A stretch of DNA of 64,000 nt from Dysgonomonas mossii (GCF_004569505.1 NZ_SPPK01000001.1:682001-746000); one strand, 5' to 3'; positions 44,849 through 54,300 are shown, counted from the stretch's first letter. Made by a program: numbers and translations. The notes: generated by a model from the letters alone, not told the origin.

Positions 44849-47476
44849 ATGAAAAGATATTTTTTCCTCTTTCTTATTTTGATTTCGGCTATGGCTCAAG
44901 CTCAAACTATAATAACAGGAATAGTTCGTGATGAGAAGCGTAATCCTATAGCAGACATAAATGTTACCTTACAAGAGAAGTCGGGGCGGCTGACTCTTGG
45001 CTTTGCTATGACTGACGTGAAGGGTGCATACAAGCTCGAATATAAAGGCAAGGCTGATAGTATTGCAATTACTGTATCTGGCTTTAATGTGCAGAAGCAA
45101 ACTAAGATTGTAGAAAATAGAAATCAGAATATAGATTTTTCTATAGAATCGGCATCAATTTTATTAAACGAAGTGAAAATAACACCCCCTAAAATCAGGC
45201 AAGCGGGTGATACGTTGAATTATCTTGTAGAAAGCTTTTCAGATCTAAATGATAGAACAATCGGTGATGTGCTGAAAAAGATGCCCGGAATAAAGGTTCA
45301 GGAAAATGGCGCGATTTTATATCAGAATCGTCCTATAAACAAATTCTATATAGAGAATGCCGATCTGTTGCAAGGGCGTTATGGTATTGCTACAAACAAT
45401 ATCGATGCAAAAGATGTATCAACGGTGCAAGTGTTGGAAAATCACCAACCAATTAAAGCTCTAAAAGACAAAGAAGTGTCGGAAGATGCGGCTATTAATC
45501 TGAAACTGAAAGATTCGGCCAAAGGAACTATCATTGCGAATACACAGCTAGGATTAGGCGGTTCACCCTTGCTTTGGAACAACGAATTGACAGGGATGTA
45601 CATAGCTAAGAAGTTGCAGAATATAACAATCTATAAGGGAAACAATTCGGGTGATGATGTCACTCGAGAGTTGACTTCTTTTTATTCGAATGATGCTTCC
45701 AATATGGATAAAGGAGGTCTTCTGGGTGTGCAGAGCCCCTTATCTCCATCCATAGCAGAAAAACGCTATCTGAATAATCAAGCAAATATATTGTCTGCTA
45801 ATAATTTGTGGTCTTTAAAGAATGATTATCAATTGACGGCGAACCTTAGTTACCTGAACGATCTCCAACGAAAAGACAGTTATGCTTTTACTGAATACTA
45901 TTTGGCGAATGATAGTATTTTGAAGATAGAAGAATATATGAACTCTCGCCTAAGAAAAGAACGGTTGACTGGAGATATTCAATTGAATGCAAATAAAGAC
46001 AAATTTTATTTTAATAATCTTTTCAAGATTGAGGGTATATGGGATAGGGAGAGAGGAGATGTCATTTCTGCTGATAGCGTTAGCCAATATCTGAAAAAGC
46101 CGTACTATAGTATTAATAATACGTTCAATATAGTGAAAACAGGAGAAAAGTATACATGGAACTTTCATTCTTTTTTCGGATACAATTCATCTGCGCATAC
46201 ATTATCTATAGAGCCTCTGCTGTATCAAGATTTGTTAAGTCCTTCGACTTATTCATCAAGGATGATGCAGAGTGTAGAACAAGATAATTTGGCTGTATAT
46301 AATAAGGTCTCATTAGGGTTCGGTAAAGGAACTTGGAAGCAGGAGTATGCTGTAAGCATGCGTACCGATATACAAGGTTTAAGTTCTGAATTGGGAACAG
46401 ATAATACTACATATGTAGCTGATTCATTTAAAAATGATCTCCGACAAGTTAAATATGAGCTAATCTTTAGCCCCGTTTATACCTATGCTAAAGGAAAGCT
46501 AAACTCTGTGTTGGCATTGCCTTTTAATTACACACTTCTTGATGTAAAGAACAATCTTTCTGATGAAAAGCGTCGCAAAAATAATTTTTCTTTTAATCCT
46601 TCTTTATTTCTTCATTATAAGATATCTGGTTATTGGACGTCTTACTGCAACTACAGCTATAGAACTTCTATCGGTAAGATCAACCAACTGTATAAAGGAT
46701 ATATTCTATCGTCGTATCGTAGCTTGTTGAAAAATGACGGGGATGTTTTTGAACAAAAGGCGCATAATGCAAGCGCATCTTTGTATTATAGGGATCCTAT
46801 TACAACTCTATTTGGAATGTTTAATATTAGCTATTCCAATGTCAGGACGAACCTTTTGTCTGATTATTCTTATTTGGGAACTCTTACTCTACGTTCTTCA
46901 ATTTTAGCCCCTTCTACTACCGAAAGGCTAGGAGCAGATATGCACCTCAGTAAAGATATTGAAACGTTAGGCTCAACTGTTTTTCTGGGAGGGAACTATA
47001 CGATTAGTCGCTCATCTCAGGTTACACAAGGACGACTTATCGATTATAATAATCAGGGATACTCTTTTTCTCCTCGTATAATAACTAAGATAAGCCCTTC
47101 TGTTAATTTACAATATGAGTTTAAATATTCACAAAGTATTAGTAAGGTGAAAAATGAGAAAAAAACATTTGATCCAATACGCATAATGTCACATAACATT
47201 CAGTTGAGTATATTTCCATTCAAGGGGATGTCGCTTAACCTGAAGTGTGAAAGTTTTTATAATAATGCAATTATATCGGGAAGTCGATCTATGACATTTG
47301 GTGATATAAGTGCAAAGTACAAGTATAAACAATTAGAGTTTATGTTTGATTATACAAATATATTCAATTCCAAACAGTTTGTTTCTGCTTCATACACCGA
47401 TGTCAGTCGTTATTATTCTGCATATATGTTGAGGCCTACAGAGGTATTGCTAAAAGTTAGATTTAAGTTAAAGTAG
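44849..47476 (+). CDS. Carboxypeptidase-regulatory-like outer-membrane beta-barrel protein (TonB-receptor-like)
   Basis: 875 aa from the ATG at 44849 (the TTG at 44828 is rejected as it does not begin the signal peptide RYFFLFLILISAMAQAQ). A CarboxypepD_reg-like domain (about 20-105: IITGIVRDEKRNPIADINVTL) is followed by a plug-like region (about 125-220: GDVLKKMPGIKVQENG, NIDAKDVSTVQVLENHQP) and a large barrel with many Tyr/Asn strands (about 220-875). The protein pairs with GLPGLI proteins in many genomes, as I recall. Ligand is unknown. Whether TonB energises it cannot be told, as no clear TonB box is visible. Confidence 0.82.
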   Translation: MKRYFFLFLILISAMAQAQTIITGIVRDEKRNPIADINVTLQEKSGRLTLGFAMTDVKGAYKLEYKGKADSIAITVSGFNVQKQTKIVENRNQNIDFSIESASILLNEVKITPPKIRQAGDTLNYLVESFSDLNDRTIGDVLKKMPGIKVQENGAILYQNRPINKFYIENADLLQGRYGIATNNIDAKDVSTVQVLENHQPIKALKDKEVSEDAAINLKLKDSAKGTIIANTQLGLGGSPLLWNNELTGMYIAKKLQNITIYKGNNSGDDVTRELTSFYSNDASNMDKGGLLGVQSPLSPSIAEKRYLNNQANILSANNLWSLKNDYQLTANLSYLNDLQRKDSYAFTEYYLANDSILKIEEYMNSRLRKERLTGDIQLNANKDKFYFNNLFKIEGIWDRERGDVISADSVSQYLKKPYYSINNTFNIVKTGEKYTWNFHSFFGYNSSAHTLSIEPLLYQDLLSPSTYSSRMMQSVEQDNLAVYNKVSLGFGKGTWKQEYAVSMRTDIQGLSSELGTDNTTYVADSFKNDLRQVKYELIFSPVYTYAKGKLNSVLALPFNYTLLDVKNNLSDEKRRKNNFSFNPSLFLHYKISGYWTSYCNYSYRTSIGKINQLYKGYILSSYRSLLKNDGDVFEQKAHNASASLYYRDPITTLFGMFNISYSNVRTNLLSDYSYLGTLTLRSSILAPSTTERLGADMHLSKDIETLGSTVFLGGNYTISRSSQVTQGRLIDYNNQGYSFSPRIITKISPSVNLQYEFKYSQSISKVKNEKKTFDPIRIMSHNIQLSIFPFKGMSLNLKCESFYNNAIISGSRSMTFGDISAKYKYKQLEFMFDYTNIFNSKQFVSASYTDVSRYYSAYMLRPTEVLLKVRFKLK

Positions 47477-47575
47477 CGATTTCAATAAAAAAGCGATACT
47501 ATATGTATCGTTACAAGAAGCAATGAATTATATTTGCTACTTGAATTTAATATTTTTAATAAATCAGGTTAATCG

Positions 47576-49054
47576 ATGCAAAATAAGTTTCTCTTATTCT
47601 TTACATTTTTATTAATCTCATTTTACGCTCAAGCTCAGTTTGCTATTCGTTATCAGGTGGCTCCACCCAAGCCGGCTGATTCGATTGACATAGCTTTTTA
47701 TTCTAAGAAAAAGTTTTGGGAAGCGGCAACTCAGAATTTTGGCTTGAATATGGCTATCTGGGGATTTGATCGGTTTGTAATGAAGGAAGATTTTGCATAT
47801 ATAAATATGCATACCATAAAGAAAAATCTAAAGGGTGGTTTCGTTTGGGATAATGATCAGATGGGAACAAATATGTTTCTGCACCCTTATCATGGTAATC
47901 TATATTACAACTCGGCTCGTTCCAGAGGCTTTAATTATTGGGAGTCGGGGCTTTTTGCACTCGGTGGTAGTGCTATGTGGGAATTGTTTATGGAAAATGA
48001 GTATCCGTCAATAAATGATATAATAGCAACGCCTATTGGTGGACTATCGCTTGGAGAGGTACTTTATCGGACGTCCGATCTGGTGTTGGACGATCGCCGC
48101 GAAGGAAGCCATCGCTTTGGACGCGAATTAGCAGCCTTTGTGATAGCTCCAACCAGAGGGCTGACAAGAATCTTGAATGGAGATGCTTGGCGTAGACGTT
48201 CTACTACTGGGAAACAGTTTGGAGTGCCCGATGTAAGTGTAGAGGTATCTGCCGGAGTCAGAGTTTTGGAGCTGAAAGGTGAGATTCTCGACAAGGGGGT
48301 AGGGGCTGCAATGGATGTAAACATCGAATATGGCGATCGATTTTCAGATGAGAATGAAAAACCCTATGATTATTTCACATTTAAGAGCAATCTCAATATA
48401 CACAGTTCGCAGCCAATGCTTAGCCAATTAAATATTATTGGTCGGCTGTATGTAACAGAATTGGTAGATACAAAAAATGATTTTCTAAGTTTAGGATTCT
48501 ATCAACATTTCGATTATTATGATTCGGATACAATATCAGATGTTTCGGGTAAAATTCCATACAAGTTTTGTACTCCTGCATCATTTGGGGCTGGGTTCAT
48601 CTATCAAAGCAAACGTATACAGAACGTAGGATTTAATGCGTTTATGCATACAAATCTGGTGTTGCTTGGTGGAGCACTTAGCGATCATTATGTGGTAGAT
48701 ATGCGTAATTATAACCTTGCCAGTGGTTTCAGTACAAAGTTAGGTTTTAATCTGACGTACAAGGATTGGATCAGTATGTCGGGTAATTATGAGGTCTATC
48801 GTATGTTTACTTGGAAGGGGTATCCCAAAGATATAGATTGGGATAATATTGATGTCCATGAATTTAATTATCAGGGGGATCGATCGCAAGCAATTCTACA
48901 TGCGATCAGCCTTCGTACGGATATAAAATTAAGAAGCCATTTGTTCTTAACGGGTATATATTACAACTATATGCGCGACACAAATTATAGATATTTTGAT
49001 GATGTGTTTTCTAAAACATCAGAAGGTCGATTAATGCTAACATATAAATTTTAA
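47576..49054 (+). CDS. DUF3943 outer-membrane-like protein
   Basis: 492 aa. A signal peptide (KFLLFFTFLLISFYAQAQ) is followed by a DUF3943 domain (about 55-170: WDNDQMGTNMFLHPYHGNLYYNSAR and WELFMENEYPSINDI patterns), with a C-terminal part of alternating strands (about 210-492) ending in Phe, as outer-membrane barrels do. Function is unknown. A -7-like TATATTTG at 47529-47536 may give it its own promoter, although no spaced TTG is seen. The GNAT gene starts 4 bp after its stop, so those two are co-transcribed. Confidence 0.78.
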   Translation: MQNKFLLFFTFLLISFYAQAQFAIRYQVAPPKPADSIDIAFYSKKKFWEAATQNFGLNMAIWGFDRFVMKEDFAYINMHTIKKNLKGGFVWDNDQMGTNMFLHPYHGNLYYNSARSRGFNYWESGLFALGGSAMWELFMENEYPSINDIIATPIGGLSLGEVLYRTSDLVLDDRREGSHRFGRELAAFVIAPTRGLTRILNGDAWRRRSTTGKQFGVPDVSVEVSAGVRVLELKGEILDKGVGAAMDVNIEYGDRFSDENEKPYDYFTFKSNLNIHSSQPMLSQLNIIGRLYVTELVDTKNDFLSLGFYQHFDYYDSDTISDVSGKIPYKFCTPASFGAGFIYQSKRIQNVGFNAFMHTNLVLLGGALSDHYVVDMRNYNLASGFSTKLGFNLTYKDWISMSGNYEVYRMFTWKGYPKDIDWDNIDVHEFNYQGDRSQAILHAISLRTDIKLRSHLFLTGIYYNYMRDTNYRYFDDVFSKTSEGRLMLTYKF

Positions 49055-49058
49055 TAAA

Positions 49059-49478
49059 ATGATTATTTCCGAAGCCCCATATGAAGATGTCTTGGGCTTG
49101 CGCAGGCAAGTGATGTATCCGGATAAAGATATTGAGTTCGTAAAATTGCCTGACGATGACAGAGGTTTGCATATTGGTGTATACGAAAATGATGACTTAG
49201 TATCTGTTATGTCTATATTTCTGCATGGTAGAGATGTTCAGTTCCGAAAACTAGCAACTCGCAGCGAAATGCAAGGTAAAGGATATGCTACAGCTCTAAT
49301 GGAGTGGCTTATATCTTATGCAAACGATTTAAAGCTAGATCGTCTATGGTGCAATGCCCGCAGTGAAGCAACCGATTTTTATAAAAAATTTGGTTATAGT
49401 GAAACCGATGAATTTTTCTCTAAAAATGGCTATGATTATATTGTAATGGAGAGAAAATTCAATCATGAATTCGCTTAA
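49059..49478 (+). CDS. GNAT-family N-acetyltransferase
   Basis: 139 aa, a single acetyl-CoA-dependent transferase domain. The coenzyme A loop is EMQGKGYATALMEWL (Q/R-x-x-G-x-G/A), and the family closing elements are CNARSEATDFYKKFGYSE. It starts 4 bp after the DUF3943 gene. The 'LRRQVMYPDKDIEFVKLPDDD' type N-terminus suggests a substrate-recognition helix. The substrate is unknown. The neighbourhood of envelope proteins does not explain the enzyme. Confidence 0.85.
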   Translation: MIISEAPYEDVLGLRRQVMYPDKDIEFVKLPDDDRGLHIGVYENDDLVSVMSIFLHGRDVQFRKLATRSEMQGKGYATALMEWLISYANDLKLDRLWCNARSEATDFYKKFGYSETDEFFSKNGYDYIVMERKFNHEFA

Positions 49479-49856
49479 TGTGACTTTTATAAATACGCTT
49501 TTTCTTTTACCTCATCACGTTCTCTATAATTCGAAAATAAACGTCGCTAAAAGTACCTTCTAAACCAAGAAGCATCTTTTTATTGGTATAAACGAGGTTA
49601 TGTGAAGAAATAACCTAAGGATAACTATTTTTAACACAATAGGGAGCAACATCGGTTTGTTTCTTCGCATCTTTAGTATATATAATATTGAATTGAAAAA
49701 TAAAAGTCGTACATTTGTTTTATATACCATAAGATCTTACTGTAAGTTTTAAACCTTTTGACGAATGTTTAGTCTAAGATATATACATGAAAGTATATTG
49801 TACAGTAAGTGAATACAAAACTAAATTAGTAAATAATAATTATAGGAGAGCAGATT
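49479..49856 (+). promoter_or_regulatory. Promoter and long structured leader of the repeat-protein gene
   Basis: In this 378-bp gap, TTG (49688-49690), exactly 19 bp and TACATTTG (49710-49717) form a consensus promoter, giving a leader of about 130 nt. In the leader, CTTACTGTA (49736-49744) is complementary to TACAGTAAG (49801-49809), with a smaller ATATAC/GTATAT hairpin between them. An AGGAG sequence (49844-49848) precedes the ATG by 8 nt, an uncommon Shine-Dalgarno for this phylum. The part before 49688 shows nothing I recognise. Confidence 0.65.
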
Positions 49857-51365
49857 ATGAAAGCTAAAAAAATGTTTCTAATGATTCTCGTGTCAGCTAT
49901 ACCGTTCTTGGCTTTTGCTCAGGAATGGGATGACATATATGCTACTTCTAAATCGAAAGAATCGAAACAGAAAGAAGTAAAAGTAAAGACTACTGCTCCC
50001 CAAAAGCAAGTAGACCAAACTCAGGTTTTGGTAGTGAAAGACAATGGGGATATAACATTAGAGCGAACAGGGAATGTGAATATCGATGTAGATGCTTATA
50101 ACCGTAGAGGTAATGTAAGCGTATACGATGCCGAGCAAATACAGATGCCTGACGACTCTATTGTAAACGCAGATGGATATAATGATTATGAATATACCGA
50201 TCGTATAGTAAGATTCCACGATCCCGCTAATAGTGTTAAAATTTCTAGTGATAACGAGATTAATGTATATGTTGTAAATGATACATATAGCAACTATTAT
50301 CGTAATCGAGGTTGGAATTTTAACGTAAACTTCGGCTGGGGTTGGGGAGGATATGGATATTATCCTTGGTACGATTCATGGTATTCCCCTTCTTATGCAT
50401 GGGGATGGTATGATCCTTGGTACTATGGCTCTTGGGGCTGGGGTTGGAGCAGACCTTGGTATGGAGGCTCTTGGGGTTGGGGATGGAATAGTCCTTGGTA
50501 TGGTGGCTGGTATTCCGGCTGGTACGGCGGTGGAGGCTGGTATGGTGGTGGACATTATCATCGTTCAAACTATTCGTATTCTGGACGTCCACGATATAGC
50601 TCAAGCGGCAGATACTCGGCTTACAATAATTCAGGACGCTACAACTCCGGATATAATAACTCCGGCAGATATTCTTCATATAGTGGAGGACGTGGGGCTT
50701 CTTCTAGTGTAAGTACTCGACCATCATACAGTTCGGGTAGAGGATCAAGTAACGTAAGTACTCGTCCATCATATAGTACCGGTAGAAGGTCGTCAAGCGG
50801 TGTGAGCACCCGTCCGGCTACTCGTCCAAGCTACAATAGCGGCACATCTACAGGTAGAGGATCGTCAAGCGGTATTAGTACACGACCTACTACTCGTCCA
50901 AGTTACAATAGCGGAACATCTTCGGGAAGAGGTTCTTCATCCGATGTAAGTACTCGTCCGAGCACACGCCCAAGTTATGACAGCGGTTCATCAAATAGTA
51001 GCCGTCCAAGTTACAATAGTGGTTCGTCCAACAGTACCCGACCAAGTTATAATAGTGGATCGTCCGGTAGTTCCTCAAGACCAAGCTATAACAGTAGTAG
51101 CCCATCAAGGAGCTCTTCTAGTAGCAGCCGTCCAAGTTACAACAGTGGCAGTTCGTCTAGTAGCTCTTCTAGTAGCCGACCAAGCTATAATAGCAGCAGT
51201 TCGTCTTCTTCAAGTTCACACCCAAGTTATAGTAGTAGTTCTTCTAGTAGCTCTTCTTCAAGAAGCTCAGGTTCTTACAGCTCCGGTAGTTCTTCTTCGG
51301 GACGTTCTTCCGGTGGAGGATCATACAGTGGCGGCGGTGGTAGAAGTAGTAGCGGACGCAGATAA
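49857..51365 (+). CDS. Secreted low-complexity protein, Gly/Trp/Tyr-rich then Ser/Arg-Pro repeats
   Basis: 502 aa. A signal peptide (MFLMILVSAIPFLAFAQ) leads to an ordinary domain (about 25-155). Residues 155-235 are rich in Trp, Gly, Tyr and Pro (units such as SWGWGWSRPWYGG). From about 240 the chain consists of Ser/Gly/Tyr/Arg and imperfect RPSYNSGS repeats (about ten RPSY units, with Ser runs), ending GRR. It is likely a disordered, sticky surface protein, or one that assembles. The function is not known, and no family is recognised. The reading frame is supported by the promoter, leader and strong SD. Readings in other frames here are by-products of the repeats. Confidence 0.8.
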   Translation: MKAKKMFLMILVSAIPFLAFAQEWDDIYATSKSKESKQKEVKVKTTAPQKQVDQTQVLVVKDNGDITLERTGNVNIDVDAYNRRGNVSVYDAEQIQMPDDSIVNADGYNDYEYTDRIVRFHDPANSVKISSDNEINVYVVNDTYSNYYRNRGWNFNVNFGWGWGGYGYYPWYDSWYSPSYAWGWYDPWYYGSWGWGWSRPWYGGSWGWGWNSPWYGGWYSGWYGGGGWYGGGHYHRSNYSYSGRPRYSSSGRYSAYNNSGRYNSGYNNSGRYSSYSGGRGASSSVSTRPSYSSGRGSSNVSTRPSYSTGRRSSSGVSTRPATRPSYNSGTSTGRGSSSGISTRPTTRPSYNSGTSSGRGSSSDVSTRPSTRPSYDSGSSNSSRPSYNSGSSNSTRPSYNSGSSGSSSRPSYNSSSPSRSSSSSSRPSYNSGSSSSSSSSSRPSYNSSSSSSSSSHPSYSSSSSSSSSSRSSGSYSSGSSSSGRSSGGGSYSGGGGRSSSGRR

Positions 51366-51391
51366 TACGATCGTATCATAATAAAAAATAT

Positions 51392-51433
51392 AAAAGCTGT
51401 TTCAACAAACGTGGTTATTGGAACAGCTTTTTA
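51392..51433 (+). terminator. Terminator of the repeat-protein gene
   Basis: AAAAGCTGTT (51392-51401) pairs with AACAGCTTTT (51422-51431), with a 20-nt loop. It lies 26 bp after the stop and ends in a T run. Confidence 0.75.
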
Positions 51434-51542
51434 TGGAAAATATAAGAAAATAGAACATTTAATATACTCTGAAATGTGTATGTTTCGTTTCGAAAGAGTT
51501 TAAACATGCAAATTTCATCTGTTAGATAAAAAATATTGAAAT

Positions 51543-53162
51543 ATGAAAAAATTATCATTATTAATGCTTGCTGTTGCCTTTTCGGTAGGAATGGTTTATG
51601 CTCAAAATGAAATGGATGCATACAGATTTTCCAAGAATGATTTAACCGGTACGGCAAGATCTGTGGCTATGGGGGGTGCATTTGGTGCACTGGGAGGTGA
51701 TATCTCCGGTATCGCAATAAATCCTGCCGGTATAGGAGTTTATCAAAAGTCTGAAATTGTGACTACAATGAATTTTCAGAATACAAAGTCACAAGGTCAG
51801 TTGAATATAGGTAAGCAAAATGAAAATAAATTTACTTTTGCTTTTGATAATTTAGCCTTTGTGGGAACTTTTCCTTTATATGATGACGTAGTTCCTTTTC
51901 TTAATTTTGGATTTTCTTATAACCGTTTAAAAAGCTTTGACAGGAAATATGCCGTAATGGGCGATAATACTCGATCTCTTACCGGTTATATGGCTGGTAG
52001 AGCCAATTTCAATGAAGTTCCAGCTTCACGCTTATCTCTAAAAGATAATGACTTTTGGGGAGTGTGGGACAGTCAGGATTGGTTGACGGTATTAGGCTAC
52101 AATTCTTTTTTGATAAATGAAGGTTCTAACGGAGGTAGCTATAGTCCGGCAATATCAAACAACGTTTCTAATGATTTGTTTGTGGAAGAAAAAGGTTATA
52201 TTAGTTCATATGATTTCAATATCGGAACTTCTTTCTCTGATATCGTGAGCGTTGGTGCTACAATTTCTATGACAGATATAAACTATCGTCTCTATTCTCA
52301 ATATACAGAGTATATGCCTGATGGAAATGGCGCACTGGCAGATAATCGCAGATTTGATTTGTATAATTGGAATAGAACGGATGGAACAGGTTGGCAAGTA
52401 AAAGCGGGAGTTATAATAAAACCGGTTCAAGAATTCCGTATAGGTATTGCTTACCACTCACCAACATGGTATAAAATGACAGATCATTTTGCTGCCGATT
52501 TGAGTCATAATTTATCAGGAGTATCTAGCTCTAGTCTTGATCCCGATTATGTAGCAGGAACAGTAAAAAGCTACGATGGGCGGGAAGATGCTGTTTTTGA
52601 TTATAAATTACGTACACCCGATAAATGGACATTTAGTATGGCGGGAGTTATAGGGACAAAGGCTATCATAAGTGCAGATTATGAATTGACAAACTATAAG
52701 AATAATATGAAGCTGTTTAATCGTAACAGTAAAGCATTTTCTCCGGACCCGAATGAATATATTAAAAACGATTTCAAAATGGCATCAGCCTTACGCGTTG
52801 GTCTTGAATATCGTTTTACCAGCAAATTTTCAGGTCGTGTAGGTTATTCATGGGTGCAAAGTCCTTTTGACTCAAAAATAAAGAATAATGGAAATGAGGT
52901 TACTACAGATCCTCGTCCTGTTACGCAATATGCATTCGATGCCGATACTCACTATATCACTTATGGATTAGGATATCAATTTATTCCTGAAAGAAGAGGT
53001 AAATCCGATTGGTCGAATGGTTATTTTTACACAGATGTTGCCTTTGTAATGAAATCTCAGAAGGCAGATTTGTATTCTTTTGCAGGAGCAGATAAAGCTT
53101 CTTTGAAGACAAACTCATTCCAAGGACTATTGACTTTAGGGTATAAGTTTAGTATGAATTAG
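51543..53162 (+). CDS. FadL/OmpP1-like outer-membrane transport protein
   Basis: 539 aa. A signal peptide (KKLSLLMLAVAFSVGMVYAQ) is followed by an N-terminal DAYRFSKNDLTGTARSVAMGGAFGALGGDISGIAINPAG hallmark (about 26-64; the GGAF-ALGGD and NPAG motifs of the TP1/FadL family), and then barrel strands to the C-terminal Phe-Ser-Met-Asn. FadL proteins take up hydrophobic compounds such as long-chain fatty acids. The Bacteroidota branch also includes PorV-like shuttles of secretion systems, so the transported compound is uncertain. Single gene with own terminator. Confidence 0.85.
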   Translation: MKKLSLLMLAVAFSVGMVYAQNEMDAYRFSKNDLTGTARSVAMGGAFGALGGDISGIAINPAGIGVYQKSEIVTTMNFQNTKSQGQLNIGKQNENKFTFAFDNLAFVGTFPLYDDVVPFLNFGFSYNRLKSFDRKYAVMGDNTRSLTGYMAGRANFNEVPASRLSLKDNDFWGVWDSQDWLTVLGYNSFLINEGSNGGSYSPAISNNVSNDLFVEEKGYISSYDFNIGTSFSDIVSVGATISMTDINYRLYSQYTEYMPDGNGALADNRRFDLYNWNRTDGTGWQVKAGVIIKPVQEFRIGIAYHSPTWYKMTDHFAADLSHNLSGVSSSSLDPDYVAGTVKSYDGREDAVFDYKLRTPDKWTFSMAGVIGTKAIISADYELTNYKNNMKLFNRNSKAFSPDPNEYIKNDFKMASALRVGLEYRFTSKFSGRVGYSWVQSPFDSKIKNNGNEVTTDPRPVTQYAFDADTHYITYGLGYQFIPERRGKSDWSNGYFYTDVAFVMKSQKADLYSFAGADKASLKTNSFQGLLTLGYKFSMN

Positions 53163-53189
53163 ATCATTCTTGAAAACAAAATAAAATGG

Positions 53190-53222
53190 AAAAGGTATGC
53201 TTTGAGCATGCCTTTTCTGTTT
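53190..53222 (+). terminator. Terminator of the FadL-like gene
   Basis: AAAAGGTATGC (53190-53200) pairs with GCATGCCTTTT (53206-53216) with one G-T wobble, followed by CTGTTTT. Confidence 0.8.
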
Positions 53223-53399
53223 TATAGCAGAATGTTTCTGATCTCGAAAGTTTTATTTTGCTACTGACAAGTAAGGTCGTATTTGATTTTGAATTGTATC
53301 TTTGTAAATATATTTACGTCGAATTATTAGTTTAATTGGTCATTTGTTAACTTTTAAGCTAAATGTATTCTGTATCTCAAACCATTAAAATTAGTATAG

Positions 53400-53867
53400 A
53401 TGACCCCCGCGTATCATAAGTTCCTTGAGTTATTCAGAGCTAATGAATATAAAATAAAACACGGAAAGAAGGGTGTAGTAAAGCAAGAGTGGATTGACTA
53501 CACGGAGCAAGAATTAGGATTTTCTTTACCTGACTCTTATAAATGGTGGTCGCAGGAGTTTGAGTACTTCAAAGTAGAAGATGAATATGTTAAATATGTG
53601 TCTCCTCCCGAAAACTATAATATTGCAGATGTAGATAGCCTTTTATATTTATATAAGTCTCAGATAATAAGTAATGCTACATCTCAGAATGAATTGACTG
53701 TTTTGGAAGAAGGAGAGGGGGATGCTTTGTATTATTTCTTAATTGAGCCCGGGCTAAAAGGCAATGAGTATAGAGTCTTTTGTCGTGATTATATGAATGA
53801 AGATGATGATTTTTATGCGGATGATTTTTTTAAGTTTTTGGAAATGAAAATACATCAAATGAAATAA
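53400..53867 (+). CDS. SMI1/KNR4 (SUKH) family protein
   Basis: 155 aa, soluble and acidic. SUKH features are VKQEWIDYTEQELGFSLPDSYKWWSQEF near the N-terminus, which matches the common 'e.Lg..LP.dy..fl' pattern, and FLIEPGLKGNEYRVFCRDYMNEDD near the C-terminus. Many SUKH proteins are immunity partners of polymorphic toxins, but no toxin or secretion gene is next to this one. A -7 element TATCTTTG at 53297-53304 gives it its own promoter with a roughly 90-nt leader. It ends at its own terminator at 53914. It may be an orphan immunity gene or a housekeeping member of the family. Confidence 0.75.
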   Translation: MTPAYHKFLELFRANEYKIKHGKKGVVKQEWIDYTEQELGFSLPDSYKWWSQEFEYFKVEDEYVKYVSPPENYNIADVDSLLYLYKSQIISNATSQNELTVLEEGEGDALYYFLIEPGLKGNEYRVFCRDYMNEDDDFYADDFFKFLEMKIHQMK

Positions 53868-53913
53868 TACACAGGCTGAATATAAGAGTAAATTACAATC
53901 AAAGAGATATATG

Positions 53914-53946
53914 ATGCTATAAGGTAAAAGTTATAGCATTTTTTTA
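53914..53946 (+). terminator. Terminator of the SUKH gene
   Basis: ATGCTATAA (53914-53922) pairs with TTATAGCAT (53931-53939), followed by seven T. Confidence 0.82.
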
Positions 53947-54189
53947 CTCCTTAAAAAGTCATATTTTAATGTTTTAAGAAAGGGGTTAATCTCTTTATCT
54001 GTAGAATCTTATGCGTTTTGTGCTGTGCCAAAAAGTTGTATCCTATTGTTATTGAAGCGAGTCTTTGCTAACTATGCATTATAATTATAAAATAATCAGA
54101 ATCTTGAAATAGAATAATATATCCATTCTTACACTGATGATAATCTAGCAAGGCATATAAATATTGATAATAATTTTTAGTGAAACATT

Positions 54190-54300
54190 TGTCTATATGA
54201 CAAAGCCTTGTTATAAGGTAGTTATAAAGTTCCCGAAAATGAGGATTGCTTTGGTTGTCCTCTCACCGTCCTGAGATTGCCCGTCTCAGGACGGTTTTTT
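54190..54300 (+). ncRNA. Candidate small RNA or leader ending in a strong terminator (element 1)
   Basis: A perfect 12-bp GC-rich stem (ACCGTCCTGAGA at 54265-54276 with TCTCAGGACGGT at 54284-54295, loop TTGCCCG) is followed by six T. A gene ends 320 bp earlier at its own terminator, so this one must serve a separate transcript. No clear promoter is visible; the start given is a guess at GGTAGTTATAAAGTT. A related hairpin occurs at 55707-55772, sharing GTAGTT-AAAGTT, GGTTG, GTC-TGAGATT and AGGA. Confidence 0.45.

Noticed and set aside
47493..47510. Hairpin CGATAC/GTATCG after the outer-membrane protein gene as a terminator
   Set aside because: The stem is only about 6 bp and no T run follows, so termination there is doubtful.
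50353..51381. Long open readings in other frames across the repeat protein gene (50353-50712, 50977-51381 and minus-strand ones)
   Set aside because: They follow from the codon repeats of the real gene; they lack start signals and have low-complexity translations.
51362..51381. Palindrome ATACGATCGTAT just after the repeat-protein stop as an operator
   Set aside because: It lies between a stop codon and that gene's terminator, so a regulatory role at a promoter is unlikely.
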